Positions 1 to 8,305 of a DNA stretch of 55,542 nucleotides are shown here, piece after piece. The DNA is taken from contig CALFZO010000070.1 in assembly GCA_937952305.1 (NCBI GenBank), positions 1 through 55,542 on the forward strand, read 5' to 3'. Below the pieces are notes generated by a model, which did no database searches, was not told the DNA's origin, and was given only the letters and a program-made list of their open reading frames with translations. Source of the stretch: an uncultured Anaerolineales bacterium (GTDB lineage Bacteria > Chloroflexota > Anaerolineae > Anaerolineales > UBA6663). How positions within the stretch are numbered: position 1 is the first letter of the stretch; the number at the start of each line of letters is the position of its first letter. The translations under genes were made by a program, and so were the position numbers.

Positions 1-328
1 GCGCGCGCGCCTGGCCGCCGACCTCACCGAGCACGTCGGCCTGCTCGCCGCCGCCAAATCTCTCGCCAGCGACAGCGACGGCCAACGCTTCCAACTCAAC
101 GCCGACCTGGCCGCCGCCGCCCAGCGCGCCGAGGCGGCCGAAGCCGAACTCGCCGCCTTGCGCGCTCAACTGGACGCGCGCAGTGCCGGGCTCTCCGGCG
201 CCGAGGCCGACCTGGCCAAGCTGCGCGCCCAACTGACCGAGCGCTCCGCCCTGCTGTCCGCGGCCGCCGACGAGCGCGCGCGCCTGGCCGCCGACCTCAC
301 CGAGCACGTCGGCCTGCTCGCCGCCGCC
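1..328 (+). repeat. Exact 55-bp direct repeat inside coiled-coil gene (copies 1-55 and 274-328)
   Basis: Bases 1-55 are identical to bases 274-328. The offset is 273 bp, exactly 91 codons, so the frame is kept. Both copies encode the segment RARLAADLTEHVGLLAAA. This indicates an in-frame internal duplication of the coiled-coil rod; more copies may lie upstream of the window. Confidence 0.85.
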
Positions 329-727
329 GCCGATCAGGCGCAGCGCTGGCAGACGCAGGCGGGGGCGGCCGCGGCCGATCTAAACGCCTGCCGCCAGCAC
401 GCCGAACAACTGGAGGCCGAACTCCGCGACGCGCAGGGCCAATTGCAGGCCCGCGCCGAGGCCGGAGAAAGCGTCCCGGCCCGGACGCGGCGCAAGCGCA
501 CGCTGGCCGGGTCACCCGATCGCGACGATCTTGAAATCATCCTGGGCATCGGACCGGTCTTCGCCAGCCGGCTCAACGCCGCCGGCGTCTTTACGTTCGA
601 GGCGCTCGGGGAACTCAGCGACGAGCGGATCGTCGAGATCGCTCAGGCCAAGGACTGGCAGAACGTCGACCCGGCCTCCTGGCGCGAACAGGCCCGCGCG
701 CTGGCCGCCCACAAGAAATCGTCTTAG
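2..727 (+). CDS. Coiled-coil protein with C-terminal helix-hairpin-helix domain (5' truncated by window edge)
   Basis: The open frame is already running at base 2, so the N-terminus lies outside the window; the visible part is about 241 residues. The first ~165 residues are Ala/Leu/Glu/Arg-rich heptads (AELAALRAQLDARSAG and similar), i.e. a long coiled coil. A basic segment (RTRRKR) follows, then a domain with the pattern LEIILGIGPVFASRLNAAGV, TFEALGEL and a terminal DPASWREQARALA. That pattern matches the helix-hairpin-helix domain of the 'predicted flap endonuclease-1-like 5' DNA nuclease' family (COG3743-like). Such HhH domains bind DNA without sequence specificity, or act as protein modules. 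No nuclease residues are visible, so enzymatic activity is not supported. A TTG at 158 is an in-frame candidate start, but the coiled coil continues upstream of it. Confidence 0.75.
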   Translation, partial: RARLAADLTEHVGLLAAAKSLASDSDGQRFQLNADLAAAAQRAEAAEAELAALRAQLDARSAGLSGAEADLAKLRAQLTERSALLSAAADERARLAADLTEHVGLLAAAADQAQRWQTQAGAAAADLNACRQHAEQLEAELRDAQGQLQARAEAGESVPARTRRKRTLAGSPDRDDLEIILGIGPVFASRLNAAGVFTFEALGELSDERIVEIAQAKDWQNVDPASWREQARALAAHKKSS

Positions 728-798
728 CCGTCCCAGCGCGGCCCGCGCCCCTGGCTCCGGCCGGAGACGGATTGCAGCGAGAGTGAGGAGGCGGTCGC

Positions 799-2073
799 AT
801 GTCGACCAGCGAACGTCGCTTTCAAGCTTACGACATCTTCAAACTGATCGTCACGATCATCTTGATCATCCTGATCCTGTGGCAGTGGCGGACCCTGCCC
901 GGCCCCTCCAGCGCGGCCAGCCCCAGCCCAACCCCGCCGAGCGGCGCGACGGTCATTGCCGCTGAGCCCAGTGCAGTTCCCGCCACAGATCGGCCGACCT
1001 TGGCCGTGCCGGTGGTCGAAGCCGTCGTCGGAGCCGAGGGAGTAGCGCTGTCCGGAACGGGCACGCCCAACTCACGGGTCCAGATCACCCTGGATGGCCA
1101 GGTGGTGGGCCAGGCTGACGTGGACGCCAATGGCCGCTGGACCTTCAGCTTCGACGCCGCCCCGGGCGAGCACACCATCCTCGTCCAGGCGCTGGAGGCT
1201 GCCGGCGGCGCCGCGGCCGCCGCTTCGCCGCTCACACTCACCGTGCCGGCGCCCATTGACGCCCCCACGCTGGATGCCCTGCCGACCGACGCTGCCCCAG
1301 GCGCGCTCACCCTCAGCGGCACCGGCACACCGCGCACCACGGTCCAGATCGTGATCGACGGCCGGGTCGCCGGTCAGGCCGCCATCGGCGCCAACGGGCG
1401 TTGGTCGTTCGCGACGGAGGTCCCGACCGCCGGCGCGCACACGCTGCTGGTGAACGCGCTGGATGACGCCGGCCAGGTGGCCGCCAGCGCGCCGCCCGCC
1501 ACGCTGCAACTGACAGCCCCGCCCACCTCCACGCCGGCGCCCGCCGTCACACCGGCCGCGCCGACTCTGGATACGCTGCCGACCGACGGCGCGCCGGGCA
1601 CACTGGCGCTCAGCGGGTCGGGCACACCCGGCGCCACGATCCAGATCGTGATCGATGGCCAGGTCGCCGGCCAGACGCGCGTGGGCGCGGATGGGCGCTG
1701 GTTGTTCCCGGTCGAAATCGCCGCCGCCGGCGAGCATACCGTGCAGGTGAATGCGCTGGATAACGCCGGCCAGGTGGCCGCCAGCGCGCCGCCCGCCACG
1801 CTGCAGCTCGCCACGGCGTCAACCTCCACACCGACGCCGCGGCCACCGGCGCCAACCGCCCGACCAGGTGCGGCGTCCGACTGCAACCCGAACGACCCCG
1901 CCGCTTACGGCGAGGACCTCGGCCAGGTGTGGCGCGTGGATCGCTGCGACACGCTTTCCTATATCGCGCGCCGGACCGGGATCGACCTGAACCTGTTGAT
2001 CGCGGCCAACCCGCAGATCCAGAATCCAGATCTGATCTTCCCCGGCCAGACCGTGACGCTCCCAGGCCGCTAA
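799..2073 (+). CDS. Membrane-anchored Ig-like-repeat protein with C-terminal LysM domain
   Basis: The protein has 424 residues. A short N-terminus is followed by one membrane segment at about residues 14-31 (KLIVTIILIILILWQW) with no lipobox, so it is probably a signal anchor. A Ser/Pro/Thr linker leads into three tandem Ig-like repeats (about residues 72-155, 160-245 and 260-345). Each contains SG(T/S)GTP, VQIxxDGxVxGQ and NGRW or DGRW; such Big/BapA-type domains occur in cell-surface proteins. A Thr/Pro linker precedes a LysM domain at about 375-423 (WRVDRCDTLSYIARR, ending in FPGQTVTLPGR), which binds peptidoglycan or related glycans. The start is supported by GAGGAG about 8 nt upstream. 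An intrinsic terminator follows the stop, so the gene is probably the last of its transcript. The role is likely structural in the envelope. Confidence 0.85.
   Translation: MSTSERRFQAYDIFKLIVTIILIILILWQWRTLPGPSSAASPSPTPPSGATVIAAEPSAVPATDRPTLAVPVVEAVVGAEGVALSGTGTPNSRVQITLDGQVVGQADVDANGRWTFSFDAAPGEHTILVQALEAAGGAAAAASPLTLTVPAPIDAPTLDALPTDAAPGALTLSGTGTPRTTVQIVIDGRVAGQAAIGANGRWSFATEVPTAGAHTLLVNALDDAGQVAASAPPATLQLTAPPTSTPAPAVTPAAPTLDTLPTDGAPGTLALSGSGTPGATIQIVIDGQVAGQTRVGADGRWLFPVEIAAAGEHTVQVNALDNAGQVAASAPPATLQLATASTSTPTPRPPAPTARPGAASDCNPNDPAAYGEDLGQVWRVDRCDTLSYIARRTGIDLNLLIAANPQIQNPDLIFPGQTVTLPGR
1466..1805 (+). repeat. 43-bp exact repeat within Ig-like repeat region (1466-1508 and 1763-1805)
   Basis: Bases 1466-1508 and 1763-1805 are identical. 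They lie 297 bp (99 codons) apart and encode the end of Ig repeats two and three (AGQVAASAPPATLQ). This is consistent with recent in-frame domain duplication or gene conversion. Confidence 0.8.
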
Positions 2074-2100
2074 GCGCCCGCGCCGCGCGGCCTTGCGAGC

Positions 2101-2135
2101 AACGCCCGGTGCCCTACCACCGGGCGTTTTCTTTT
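2101..2135 (+). terminator. Rho-independent terminator of the LysM gene
   Basis: A perfect 11-bp stem, AACGCCCGGTG (2101-2111) with CACCGGGCGTT (2118-2128), encloses a 6-nt loop and is followed by the T-rich run TTCTTTT (2129-2135). It begins 27 bases after the LysM stop. It also lies inside an upstream in-frame extension of the next gene, which argues against translation starting that early. Confidence 0.9.
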
Positions 2136-2179
2136 GCCCTCCGCCGGACGTGGCGCGTTTCTTGCACCTTGCCCAGGCG

Positions 2180-3286
2180 ATGCACACCTTAATGGGCAAG
2201 GGCTGGTTTATCTGGCAGATTCCGCGTTGCGAGGCCGGCGAGCCGGCCGCCATCGCCGCCAAGGCGGTCGAGGCCGGCTGCACGCACGTCCTGCTCAAGA
2301 TCGCCGAGCGCACCCACGGCTTCGCCTTCGATCGGTTCGGGCGCGATCTGGCCGCGCCGGTGGCCGAGGCGCTGCGCGCCCGCGGCCTGCAGGTGTGGGG
2401 CTGGCACTACGTGTACGGCGACAACCCGACGGCCGAGGCCGCCGCCGCCGTTCAGCGCGTCCGGCAGCTGGGGCTGGACGGCTACGTCATCGACGCCGAG
2501 CAGGAGTACAAGCATCCGGGCAAGGCCGTGTCCGCGCGCATGTTCATGAACACGCTGCGCCAGGGCCTGCCGGACACGCCGGTCGCGCTCTCGTCTTACC
2601 GCTTCCCATCGCTCCACCAGCAGCTGCCGTGGGCGGTCTTCCTCGAACAGTGCGACTACGCCATGCCGCAGGTCTACTGGGAGCAGGCCCACAACCCGGC
2701 CCAGCAGTTAGAGCGCTGCGTGGCTGAGTACGCCAACACCCGGCTGGTGGGTCAGGCCCGGCCGGTCATCCCCACCGGCGCGGCCTATGGCGCCGGCGCC
2801 TGGCGGGCCACGCCAGCCGACATCCGCGCCTTCCTGCAGAAAGCCGTGGCGCTGGGATTGCCGGCCGCCAACCTGTACAGCTGGGACTACACCAACCTGC
2901 CGGGCCAGTCCGACCTGTGGCAGGCCGCCGCCGATGCGGACTGGCCGGCGCCGGCACCCGCCGCCGACATCGTGGCGCGCTGGGCTGAGGCGCTCAACGC
3001 CGGCGATGTGGAAGCCGTGCTGGCCCTGTACGGCGCCAGCGCCGCCCACATCACGCCGACCCGCACGCGCGTCGGCCGGGAGGCCCTGCGCGCCTGGTAC
3101 ACCGACCTGCTGCGCGTCCACGCGCCCCACGCGGTCTTCTCCATCCAACCGGCCGCCGGCGGCAGCCAGTTCCGGCGTTTCCAGTGGCGGGCCGAGGCCG
3201 GCGCCGCGCGGCTGGAGGGCGAAGACATCCTCGGCCTGCACGACGACCACATCGAGTATCACACCACCTCGCTCGTCGGCGTCTAG
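2180..3286 (+). CDS. TIM-barrel glycoside-hydrolase-like protein fused to an NTF2/SnoaL-like domain
   Basis: The product has 368 residues from the ATG at 2180 (MHTLMGKGWF); an ATG at 2192 is equally possible. An earlier in-frame start (2093) is rejected because the terminator at 2101-2135 lies in it. Residues ~5-265 have the alternating pattern of a (beta/alpha)8 barrel: GWFIWQIPRCE, HVLLKIAE, GLQVWGWHYVYG, LDGYVIDAEQEYK, PVALSSYRF, CDYAMPQVYWEQ, NLYSWDYTNL. This resembles putative glycoside hydrolases of the GH25/DUF1906/DUF4015 type, in which Asp and Glu at strand ends are catalytic (here DAEQE). Residues ~275-368 form a short cone-like domain (AEALNAGDVEAVLALYG, GREALRAWYTDLL), typical of SnoaL/NTF2-like folds. 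No signal peptide is visible. The substrate is unknown. Confidence 0.65.
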   Translation: MHTLMGKGWFIWQIPRCEAGEPAAIAAKAVEAGCTHVLLKIAERTHGFAFDRFGRDLAAPVAEALRARGLQVWGWHYVYGDNPTAEAAAAVQRVRQLGLDGYVIDAEQEYKHPGKAVSARMFMNTLRQGLPDTPVALSSYRFPSLHQQLPWAVFLEQCDYAMPQVYWEQAHNPAQQLERCVAEYANTRLVGQARPVIPTGAAYGAGAWRATPADIRAFLQKAVALGLPAANLYSWDYTNLPGQSDLWQAAADADWPAPAPAADIVARWAEALNAGDVEAVLALYGASAAHITPTRTRVGREALRAWYTDLLRVHAPHAVFSIQPAAGGSQFRRFQWRAEAGAARLEGEDILGLHDDHIEYHTTSLVGV

Positions 3287-3353
3287 CGCGCCTACCCTGG
3301 CGCCGAGCGCCCCAGCCGGCTTTTATTCCGACGCAGACCAGGGCCGGGCACTT

Positions 3354-3376
3354 GTACCCCATCTGGCGCGGGGTAC
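3354..3376. promoter_or_regulatory. Inverted repeat (possible operator) at the kinase promoter
   Basis: GTACCCC (3354-3360) and GGGGTAC (3370-3376) form a perfect 7-bp inverted repeat with a 9-bp centre. It ends one base before the proposed -35 box, so it is placed where a repressor or activator could act. A repeated ACTTGT also flanks it on each side. No regulator gene is adjacent. Confidence 0.35.
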
Positions 3377-3377
3377 T

Positions 3378-3405
3378 TGTGACCTCCCCGCCCCTCGGTT
3401 AGAAT
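3378..3405 (+). promoter_or_regulatory. Candidate sigma70-type promoter for the kinase-peptidase pair
   Basis: TTGTGA (3378-3383), a 16-bp spacer and TAGAAT (3400-3405) match the -35 and -10 consensus moderately (4/6 and 5/6). The predicted start of transcription, about 3412, lies only a few bases before the ATG at 3419, so the mRNA would be nearly leaderless. Confidence 0.45.
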
Positions 3406-3418
3406 CAACGGCGAGCCT

Positions 3419-4432
3419 ATGCCGCCCATCATCCCTGAATACATCTTCACCGGCGGACTGCGGGAAGACTATTTCATCACTGCCGCCGGCGAAGTCCATC
3501 TGCGCAAACTGGGCGGGAACGCCATCTACGCCGCCGTCGGCGCGCGCGTCTGGTCCAAAGCCGTCGGCCTGCTCTCACGCGTGGGCAGCAACTACCCGCC
3601 CGAGTGGCTGGAGCTGTTGCAGCAGCGCGGGTTGGACACGCGCGGCGTCAAGGTCTTGCCCGAAGCGCAGAACACGCGCACCTTCTACGCCTACCTCTCG
3701 CTGGAAGAGCGCGTGGACACCGACCCGGCCGCGCATTTCGCCCGCCTGGGCCGGCCGCTGCCGCCCGACCTGCAGCACTACGCCACCTCCACCGACGGCC
3801 AGGACGAGCGGACGCGCTTCGGGCCGCTGGCGGTCCGGCCCACGGAAGTCCCGCGCGAATACCTGGACGCGCGCGGCGCGCACCTGGCGCCGTGCGAGTT
3901 TGTGGTCCACAGCACACTGCCGGCCACCTTCCGGCACAGCAAAATCGGCTACGTCACCTGTGACCCGTCGCTGCGCTACATGCACCCGAACTTCACCGAC
4001 GACGTCAAGCGGATCGTGTCCGGGCTGGACGCCTTTCTGCCGTCGGAGATGGAGACGCGCGCCTATTTTCGCGAGCCGCTGGCCGACCTGTGGGAAGCGG
4101 CCGAAGCTTTCGGCGCGATGGGCGCCAAGCTGGCCGTCATCAAACTCGGCGCGCGCGGCCAATTCCTGTACGAAGCCGCCAGCGGCCGGCGCTGGCATGT
4201 GCCCGCCTACCCGGCCAAGGCCCGCGACGTGACCGGCGCCGGCGACGCGTATTGCGGCGGCTTCCTGGCCGGCCTGGCTGAAACGCATGACCCCCTCGAG
4301 GCGGCTCTGCGCGGCTCGGTCTCCGCGTCGCTGGTCATCGAAGGCAGCGGCGCGCTGTATGCCCTGGACAGCACCCCCGGCCTGGCGCAAGCCCGGCTGG
4401 CAGCCCTGCGCGACTCTGTGCGCGCCATCTGA
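3419..4432 (+). CDS. PfkB/ribokinase-family carbohydrate kinase
   Basis: The product has 337 residues, the normal size for the family. PfkB kinases phosphorylate sugars or nucleosides with ATP in the cytosol. The second family signature is clear near the C-terminus: DVTGAGDAYCGGFLAGL (about residues 270-286), in which the Asp of GAGD is the catalytic base and the glycines form the anion hole. The N-terminal glycine-rich substrate segment is visible as LGGNAIYAAVGARVWS (about 30-45). VIKLGARGQFLY corresponds to the strand preceding the nucleotide site. The exact substrate cannot be read from sequence. The gene sits 12 bp upstream of an M20 peptidase on the same strand, so the two are probably co-transcribed. 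Confidence 0.85.
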   Translation: MPPIIPEYIFTGGLREDYFITAAGEVHLRKLGGNAIYAAVGARVWSKAVGLLSRVGSNYPPEWLELLQQRGLDTRGVKVLPEAQNTRTFYAYLSLEERVDTDPAAHFARLGRPLPPDLQHYATSTDGQDERTRFGPLAVRPTEVPREYLDARGAHLAPCEFVVHSTLPATFRHSKIGYVTCDPSLRYMHPNFTDDVKRIVSGLDAFLPSEMETRAYFREPLADLWEAAEAFGAMGAKLAVIKLGARGQFLYEAASGRRWHVPAYPAKARDVTGAGDAYCGGFLAGLAETHDPLEAALRGSVSASLVIEGSGALYALDSTPGLAQARLAALRDSVRAI

Positions 4433-4444
4433 CCGAGAAGACCC

Positions 4445-5539
4445 ATGCCGTCTCTGACCGACCGCGTTCTCGACCTGGCCTGCGCCATCCAGCAGATCCC
4501 GGCGCCCAGCTTCCACGAGTTTGCGCGCGCCCAGTTTGTGCGCGACCAGTTTACGGCCTACGGCCTGGCCGACGTGACCATGGACGACCTCGGCAACGTG
4601 TACGCGCGCCGGCACGGCGCCGGCCGCGCGCGGCCGCTGCTGGTGACGGCCCACACGGACACGGTCTTCCCGGCCGACACGCCGCTGGCGCTCACCCGCA
4701 CGACCGAGCGCATCCACGGCCCCGGCATCGGCGACAACTCCCTGGGCGTCGCCGGGCTCTTCGGCCTGATCTGGGCGTTCCAGGGCGAGACGCTGCCCGG
4801 CGACGTGTGGCTGGCCGCGAACGTGTGCGAGGAAGGGCTGGGGGACCTGCGCGGCATGCGCCGCGTGATGGAGAAACTCGGCGAGCAGGTGGCCGCCACG
4901 CTGGTGCTGGAGGGCATGGCCCTGGGCCAGATCTATCACGGCGGCATCGGCGTGCGGCGCTACCGCTTCACGGCCCGCAGCGAAGGCGGGCACAGCTGGC
5001 TCAATTTCGGGCGGCGCTCGGCCATCCATGACCTGGTGCGCCTGGCCGCGCAGCTGACCGACCTGAACGTGCCGGCCTCCCCCAAGACCACGTTCAACCT
5101 CGGCACCATCGCCGGCGGCACGTCCGTCAACACGATCGCGCGCGAAGCCTCGCTGGACCTGGATCTGCGCTCGGAGGCGCCCGCCGCGCTGGCGGCGCTG
5201 GCCGCCCATGTCGAGGCGCTGGCCGAGGCCCACAACCGCCAGGGCGCGCAGATCACGCCTTTGATCATCGGCGACCGGCCCAGCGGCCACCTGCCGCGCG
5301 AGCACCCGCTGGTGAAGGTGGCGGCCGAGGCCCTGCTCGGGGCCGGCTACTCCCCCAGGCTCGACGCCGGTTCCACCGACGCCAACATCCCGCTCAGCCA
5401 GGGGCGCCCGTGCGTGTGCATCGGGCTGACCCAGGGCGGCAACGCCCACCGGCCGGACGAGTTCATCGACACCGCGCCGCTGGCCCGCGGCTTGACCGCC
5501 CTGACGGCCACCGTGCGCGGCGCCTTCGCCCTGGCCTGA
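4445..5539 (+). CDS. M20-family metallopeptidase (ArgE/DapE/peptidase-T-like)
   Basis: The product has 364 residues. M20 enzymes are two-zinc exopeptidases or deacylases of the cytosol. The metal-site pattern is present in order: VTAHTDTVFP (His, and the Asp two residues on), GIGDNSLGV (bridging Asp), NVCEEGLGD (catalytic Glu then ligand Glu) and a C-terminal GGNAHRPDEF (His). Between them lies the lid/dimerisation domain, with GGHSWLNFGRRSAIHDLVRL. The ATG at 4445 has GAGAAG about 5 nt upstream. Spacing to the kinase stop is 12 bp. The gene converges on the GGDEF-EAL gene with only 10 bp between stops. Whether the substrate is a dipeptide, an acyl-amino acid or another amide is not determinable. 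Confidence 0.85.
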   Translation: MPSLTDRVLDLACAIQQIPAPSFHEFARAQFVRDQFTAYGLADVTMDDLGNVYARRHGAGRARPLLVTAHTDTVFPADTPLALTRTTERIHGPGIGDNSLGVAGLFGLIWAFQGETLPGDVWLAANVCEEGLGDLRGMRRVMEKLGEQVAATLVLEGMALGQIYHGGIGVRRYRFTARSEGGHSWLNFGRRSAIHDLVRLAAQLTDLNVPASPKTTFNLGTIAGGTSVNTIAREASLDLDLRSEAPAALAALAAHVEALAEAHNRQGAQITPLIIGDRPSGHLPREHPLVKVAAEALLGAGYSPRLDAGSTDANIPLSQGRPCVCIGLTQGGNAHRPDEFIDTAPLARGLTALTATVRGAFALA

Positions 5540-5549
5540 ACCCGCCCGC

Positions 5550-8153
5550 TCACCGCGCGCCGTCGGGCTGGCTCAGCAGCGCCCCCGTCTGGTGTTCGCG
5601 CCCCCCCAGATACTCGGCCACCTGCCCGCTGTCCAGAGGCTGGGCGATCAGATACCCCTGGGCCTGCTCGCAACCCAGCAAGCGGATGGCGCGCGCCTGC
5701 TCGAGCGTCTCCACCCCCTCCGCCACCACACTCAACCCCAGATCGTGGGCCAGCGTCACGATGGTGCGCACGATCTGAATATTCCGGCCTTCGGCGTCGA
5801 TCCGGCTGATGAAGGCCCGGTCGATCTTGAGGGCGTCGATGGGGAAACGGTAGAGGTAGCTCAACGACGAGTAGCCGGTGCCGAAGTCGTCGATGTAGAC
5901 CTGCACGCCGAGCGCGCGCAATCCCTGCAGCGAGGCGGTGGCGGCCGCGGCGTCTTCGATGATGGCGCTCTCGGTGATCTCGAGTTTCAGGTTGTGGCTG
6001 GGCAGGCCGGTGTCCTGCAGCACCTGCTGCACATACTCCACCAGGTTGGCCTGCCGGAACTGGCGCGCCGACAGGTTCACACTGATGCTGACCGGCTGGT
6101 CGGCCGGCAGCTGCGGCTGCCAGGCGCGCAGCTGGCGGCAGGCTTCGCGCAGCACCCATTGCCCAATCGGCACGATCAGGCCAGTCTCTTCGGCCACCGG
6201 GATGAACTCGCCCGGCGAAACAAAGCCGCGCGCGGGATGCCGCCAGCGCAGCAGGGCTTCGAAACCGGCCGTCCGCAGCTGGCGCAGGTCATAGATCGGC
6301 TGGTAGGCCAGCAGGAACTCCTGCCGTTCGAGGGCCTGGCGCAACTCGCTCTCCAGGCTCAGGCGCGTGAGAGCGCGGTGCCGCATGTCCTGGTTGAACA
6401 TGGCATGGCGCGCCTTCCCCTGCAGCTTGGCCTCATACATGGCGATGTCGGCGTCACGCAGCACATCCTCGGCCCGTTCGTAGCCCAGCTCGCCCAGGAC
6501 GACGCCGATGCTGGCCGTGGCGAAGACCTTGTGGCCGTCCAACTCAAAGGGCTGCTCGAGCGCGGTCTGCAGCCGCGCCAGGGCCGACAGGGCGTCGGCT
6601 TCGCCATCCACGTCCTCCAGCAACGCCACGAACTCATCGCCGCCCAGCCGGGCAACCGTGTCCGCCTTGCGCAGGGCGTGACCCAGCCGGTACGCGATCT
6701 CCACCAGCAGCCGGTCTCCCAGCAAGTGGCCGAGGCTGTCGTTGACGACCTTGAAGCCGTCGAAGTCCAGGAACAGAAGCGCGAAACGGAAGGCGGGGTT
6801 GCGCCGGCTGCGCTCGACGGCGTGCCCGAGGCGGTCCATCAATAGCGCCCGGTTGGGCAAGCCGGTCAGCATGTCGTGCAGGACTTCATAGCGCAGGCGG
6901 GCTTCACTCTGGCGCAGCGCCGTCTCGGCCCACTGCCGCTCCCGGACCTCCTGGCGCAGGCGGTCGTTGGCCTGCTGCAGGTCAGCCTCCGCCCGCTGGC
7001 GCTCGGTCAGCTCCAGGTGCAGCCGCTGGTTTAGGCGGATGTTCTCGCCCAGGGCCAGCATTTGGCGGGCCAACACCAGGACGATCAGCCCGCCCAGGCC
7101 GAGCTGGAGATGGGTCAGACCGGAGAGGGACATCCGTGACACACCCGACGTCCAGTCGATCACCAGCAGAGCGTACGCGCTGATCACGAAGAGGTAGGGC
7201 ACGGCCGCGCGCAGGTAGCTGCCCCGGTCCGCGGACGCGGCCAGCACCGGTCTGGGAAGGGCCGGCCGCGAGGCCGCCTGCAAGCGCCCGGCCCAGGCCA
7301 ACAGCACGACGGTGGCCAACCAGCCCACGTCCAGCAGCCCGCCGCTGGCGTAGGTGCCGCCCAGGGATTGTTGGCCATAGACGCCATCACACAGGATGCC
7401 GATACCGGCGCTGGCCATCAGCAGCCACAACGGCCAGGGCGGCTGCTCCGGCAGCGGCCGGAACAGCACCGTGAGGAGCACGAAGACCAGGATCAGGTCA
7501 CCCACCGGGTACGCCGCGGTGGCAGCCAGCGCCAGCGCGTCAGCGCCCTCAGCCAGGCCGGACGCCAGCAGCGGACCGATCCAGAACCACCAGAAGACCA
7601 GGGAGGTCGCCAGGAAGGTGATGCCGATGTCGAACAGACCTTTGACGCGCTGCAGACGAGTCTGCGCGCCGCTGGGCAGCCACAGGACGCCCACGAGGAA
7701 CAACGGGTAATAGAGCCAGTAGAAGAAGTCGGCCAGGGACGGGAAGGGCGGCTCCTGGAGGCCGAGCTCCAGCGTCAGCCAGATCAGGTCGCCGATGAGC
7801 CAGGCGCCCGCCGCGGCCGCCAGCAGCCCCCAGCCAATGGCCGTGTTCCGCGAGAAGTGACGCGCCGACACGCGCGCCGCCCCAATCAAGGCCAGACAGG
7901 CCCAGGCGTCGACGATAGGCGAGACCAGGTCGCTGATCACCAGGCGCGGCCACTCAGCGCGGACGCCCAGAAAGACGGCCGCCATCACCAGCAGCAGCAC
8001 GCTGCCGCCCAACAGGCTGTAACGCGCCGGCTTCAAGGCCTGCGCTATGCTCGACACACGCTGGCTCAAGTTGGTGCCCACCCGCTGTGGCGTCCGGCTC
8101 TCCCCTGCCCCGCTGACGCAGATCGACCGCGCGTCAAAGATCGCCCCCGGCAA
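5550..8153 (-). CDS. Membrane GGDEF-EAL protein (c-di-GMP synthesis/degradation)
   Basis: The product has 867 residues. Residues ~42-355 contain eight or more hydrophobic segments, a MASE-like membrane sensor of no family I can name. A short coiled coil (LTERQRAEADLQQAND) connects to a GGDEF domain (~410-575). This has an intact GGDEF active site near residue 504, preceded by the RxxD inhibitory site (RKAD, five residues before). The EAL domain (~590-850) keeps the catalytic set: FEALLRWRHP near 630, LEITES, DDFGTGYSS, ALKID and VVAEGVET. Both cyclase and phosphodiesterase activities therefore look possible. The first in-frame start, at 8153, is a TTG; GTG or TTG codons 24-32 residues further in would still precede the first membrane helix, so the N-terminus is uncertain. 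Confidence 0.9.
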   Translation of the reverse strand: MPGAIFDARSICVSGAGESRTPQRVGTNLSQRVSSIAQALKPARYSLLGGSVLLLVMAAVFLGVRAEWPRLVISDLVSPIVDAWACLALIGAARVSARHFSRNTAIGWGLLAAAAGAWLIGDLIWLTLELGLQEPPFPSLADFFYWLYYPLFLVGVLWLPSGAQTRLQRVKGLFDIGITFLATSLVFWWFWIGPLLASGLAEGADALALAATAAYPVGDLILVFVLLTVLFRPLPEQPPWPLWLLMASAGIGILCDGVYGQQSLGGTYASGGLLDVGWLATVVLLAWAGRLQAASRPALPRPVLAASADRGSYLRAAVPYLFVISAYALLVIDWTSGVSRMSLSGLTHLQLGLGGLIVLVLARQMLALGENIRLNQRLHLELTERQRAEADLQQANDRLRQEVRERQWAETALRQSEARLRYEVLHDMLTGLPNRALLMDRLGHAVERSRRNPAFRFALLFLDFDGFKVVNDSLGHLLGDRLLVEIAYRLGHALRKADTVARLGGDEFVALLEDVDGEADALSALARLQTALEQPFELDGHKVFATASIGVVLGELGYERAEDVLRDADIAMYEAKLQGKARHAMFNQDMRHRALTRLSLESELRQALERQEFLLAYQPIYDLRQLRTAGFEALLRWRHPARGFVSPGEFIPVAEETGLIVPIGQWVLREACRQLRAWQPQLPADQPVSISVNLSARQFRQANLVEYVQQVLQDTGLPSHNLKLEITESAIIEDAAAATASLQGLRALGVQVYIDDFGTGYSSLSYLYRFPIDALKIDRAFISRIDAEGRNIQIVRTIVTLAHDLGLSVVAEGVETLEQARAIRLLGCEQAQGYLIAQPLDSGQVAEYLGGREHQTGALLSQPDGAR

Positions 8154-8248
8154 AGTCGTATCTTACCAGGCCCGGCCCAGCCCGTGGACCGGCCCGGCCT
8201 GTCCGGTTGCTGAGCGCTCGGGGAAAACACGCTCTAACGTTACCCGCG

Positions 8249-8266
8249 GCCCCGCAGACGCGGGGC
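8249..8266. terminator. GC-rich hairpin downstream of the VWA operon
   Basis: GCCCCGC (8249-8255) and GCGGGGC (8260-8266) form a perfect 7-bp stem with a 4-nt loop. It lies between the stop of the VWA gene (8306, minus) and the start of the GGDEF-EAL gene. There is no U-tract in the minus direction, so it is at best a weak or Rho-assisted terminator. Confidence 0.4.
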
Positions 8267-8305
8267 TTTGCGACGGTTGGCCTTCGTTGGCCGCCGCCGC
8301 AGCAA

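Noticed and set aside
2093..2179. A longer N-terminus for the TIM-barrel protein.
   Set aside because: The extension would be translated through the intrinsic terminator of the preceding gene and resembles no family; starts at 2180 or 2192 fit better.
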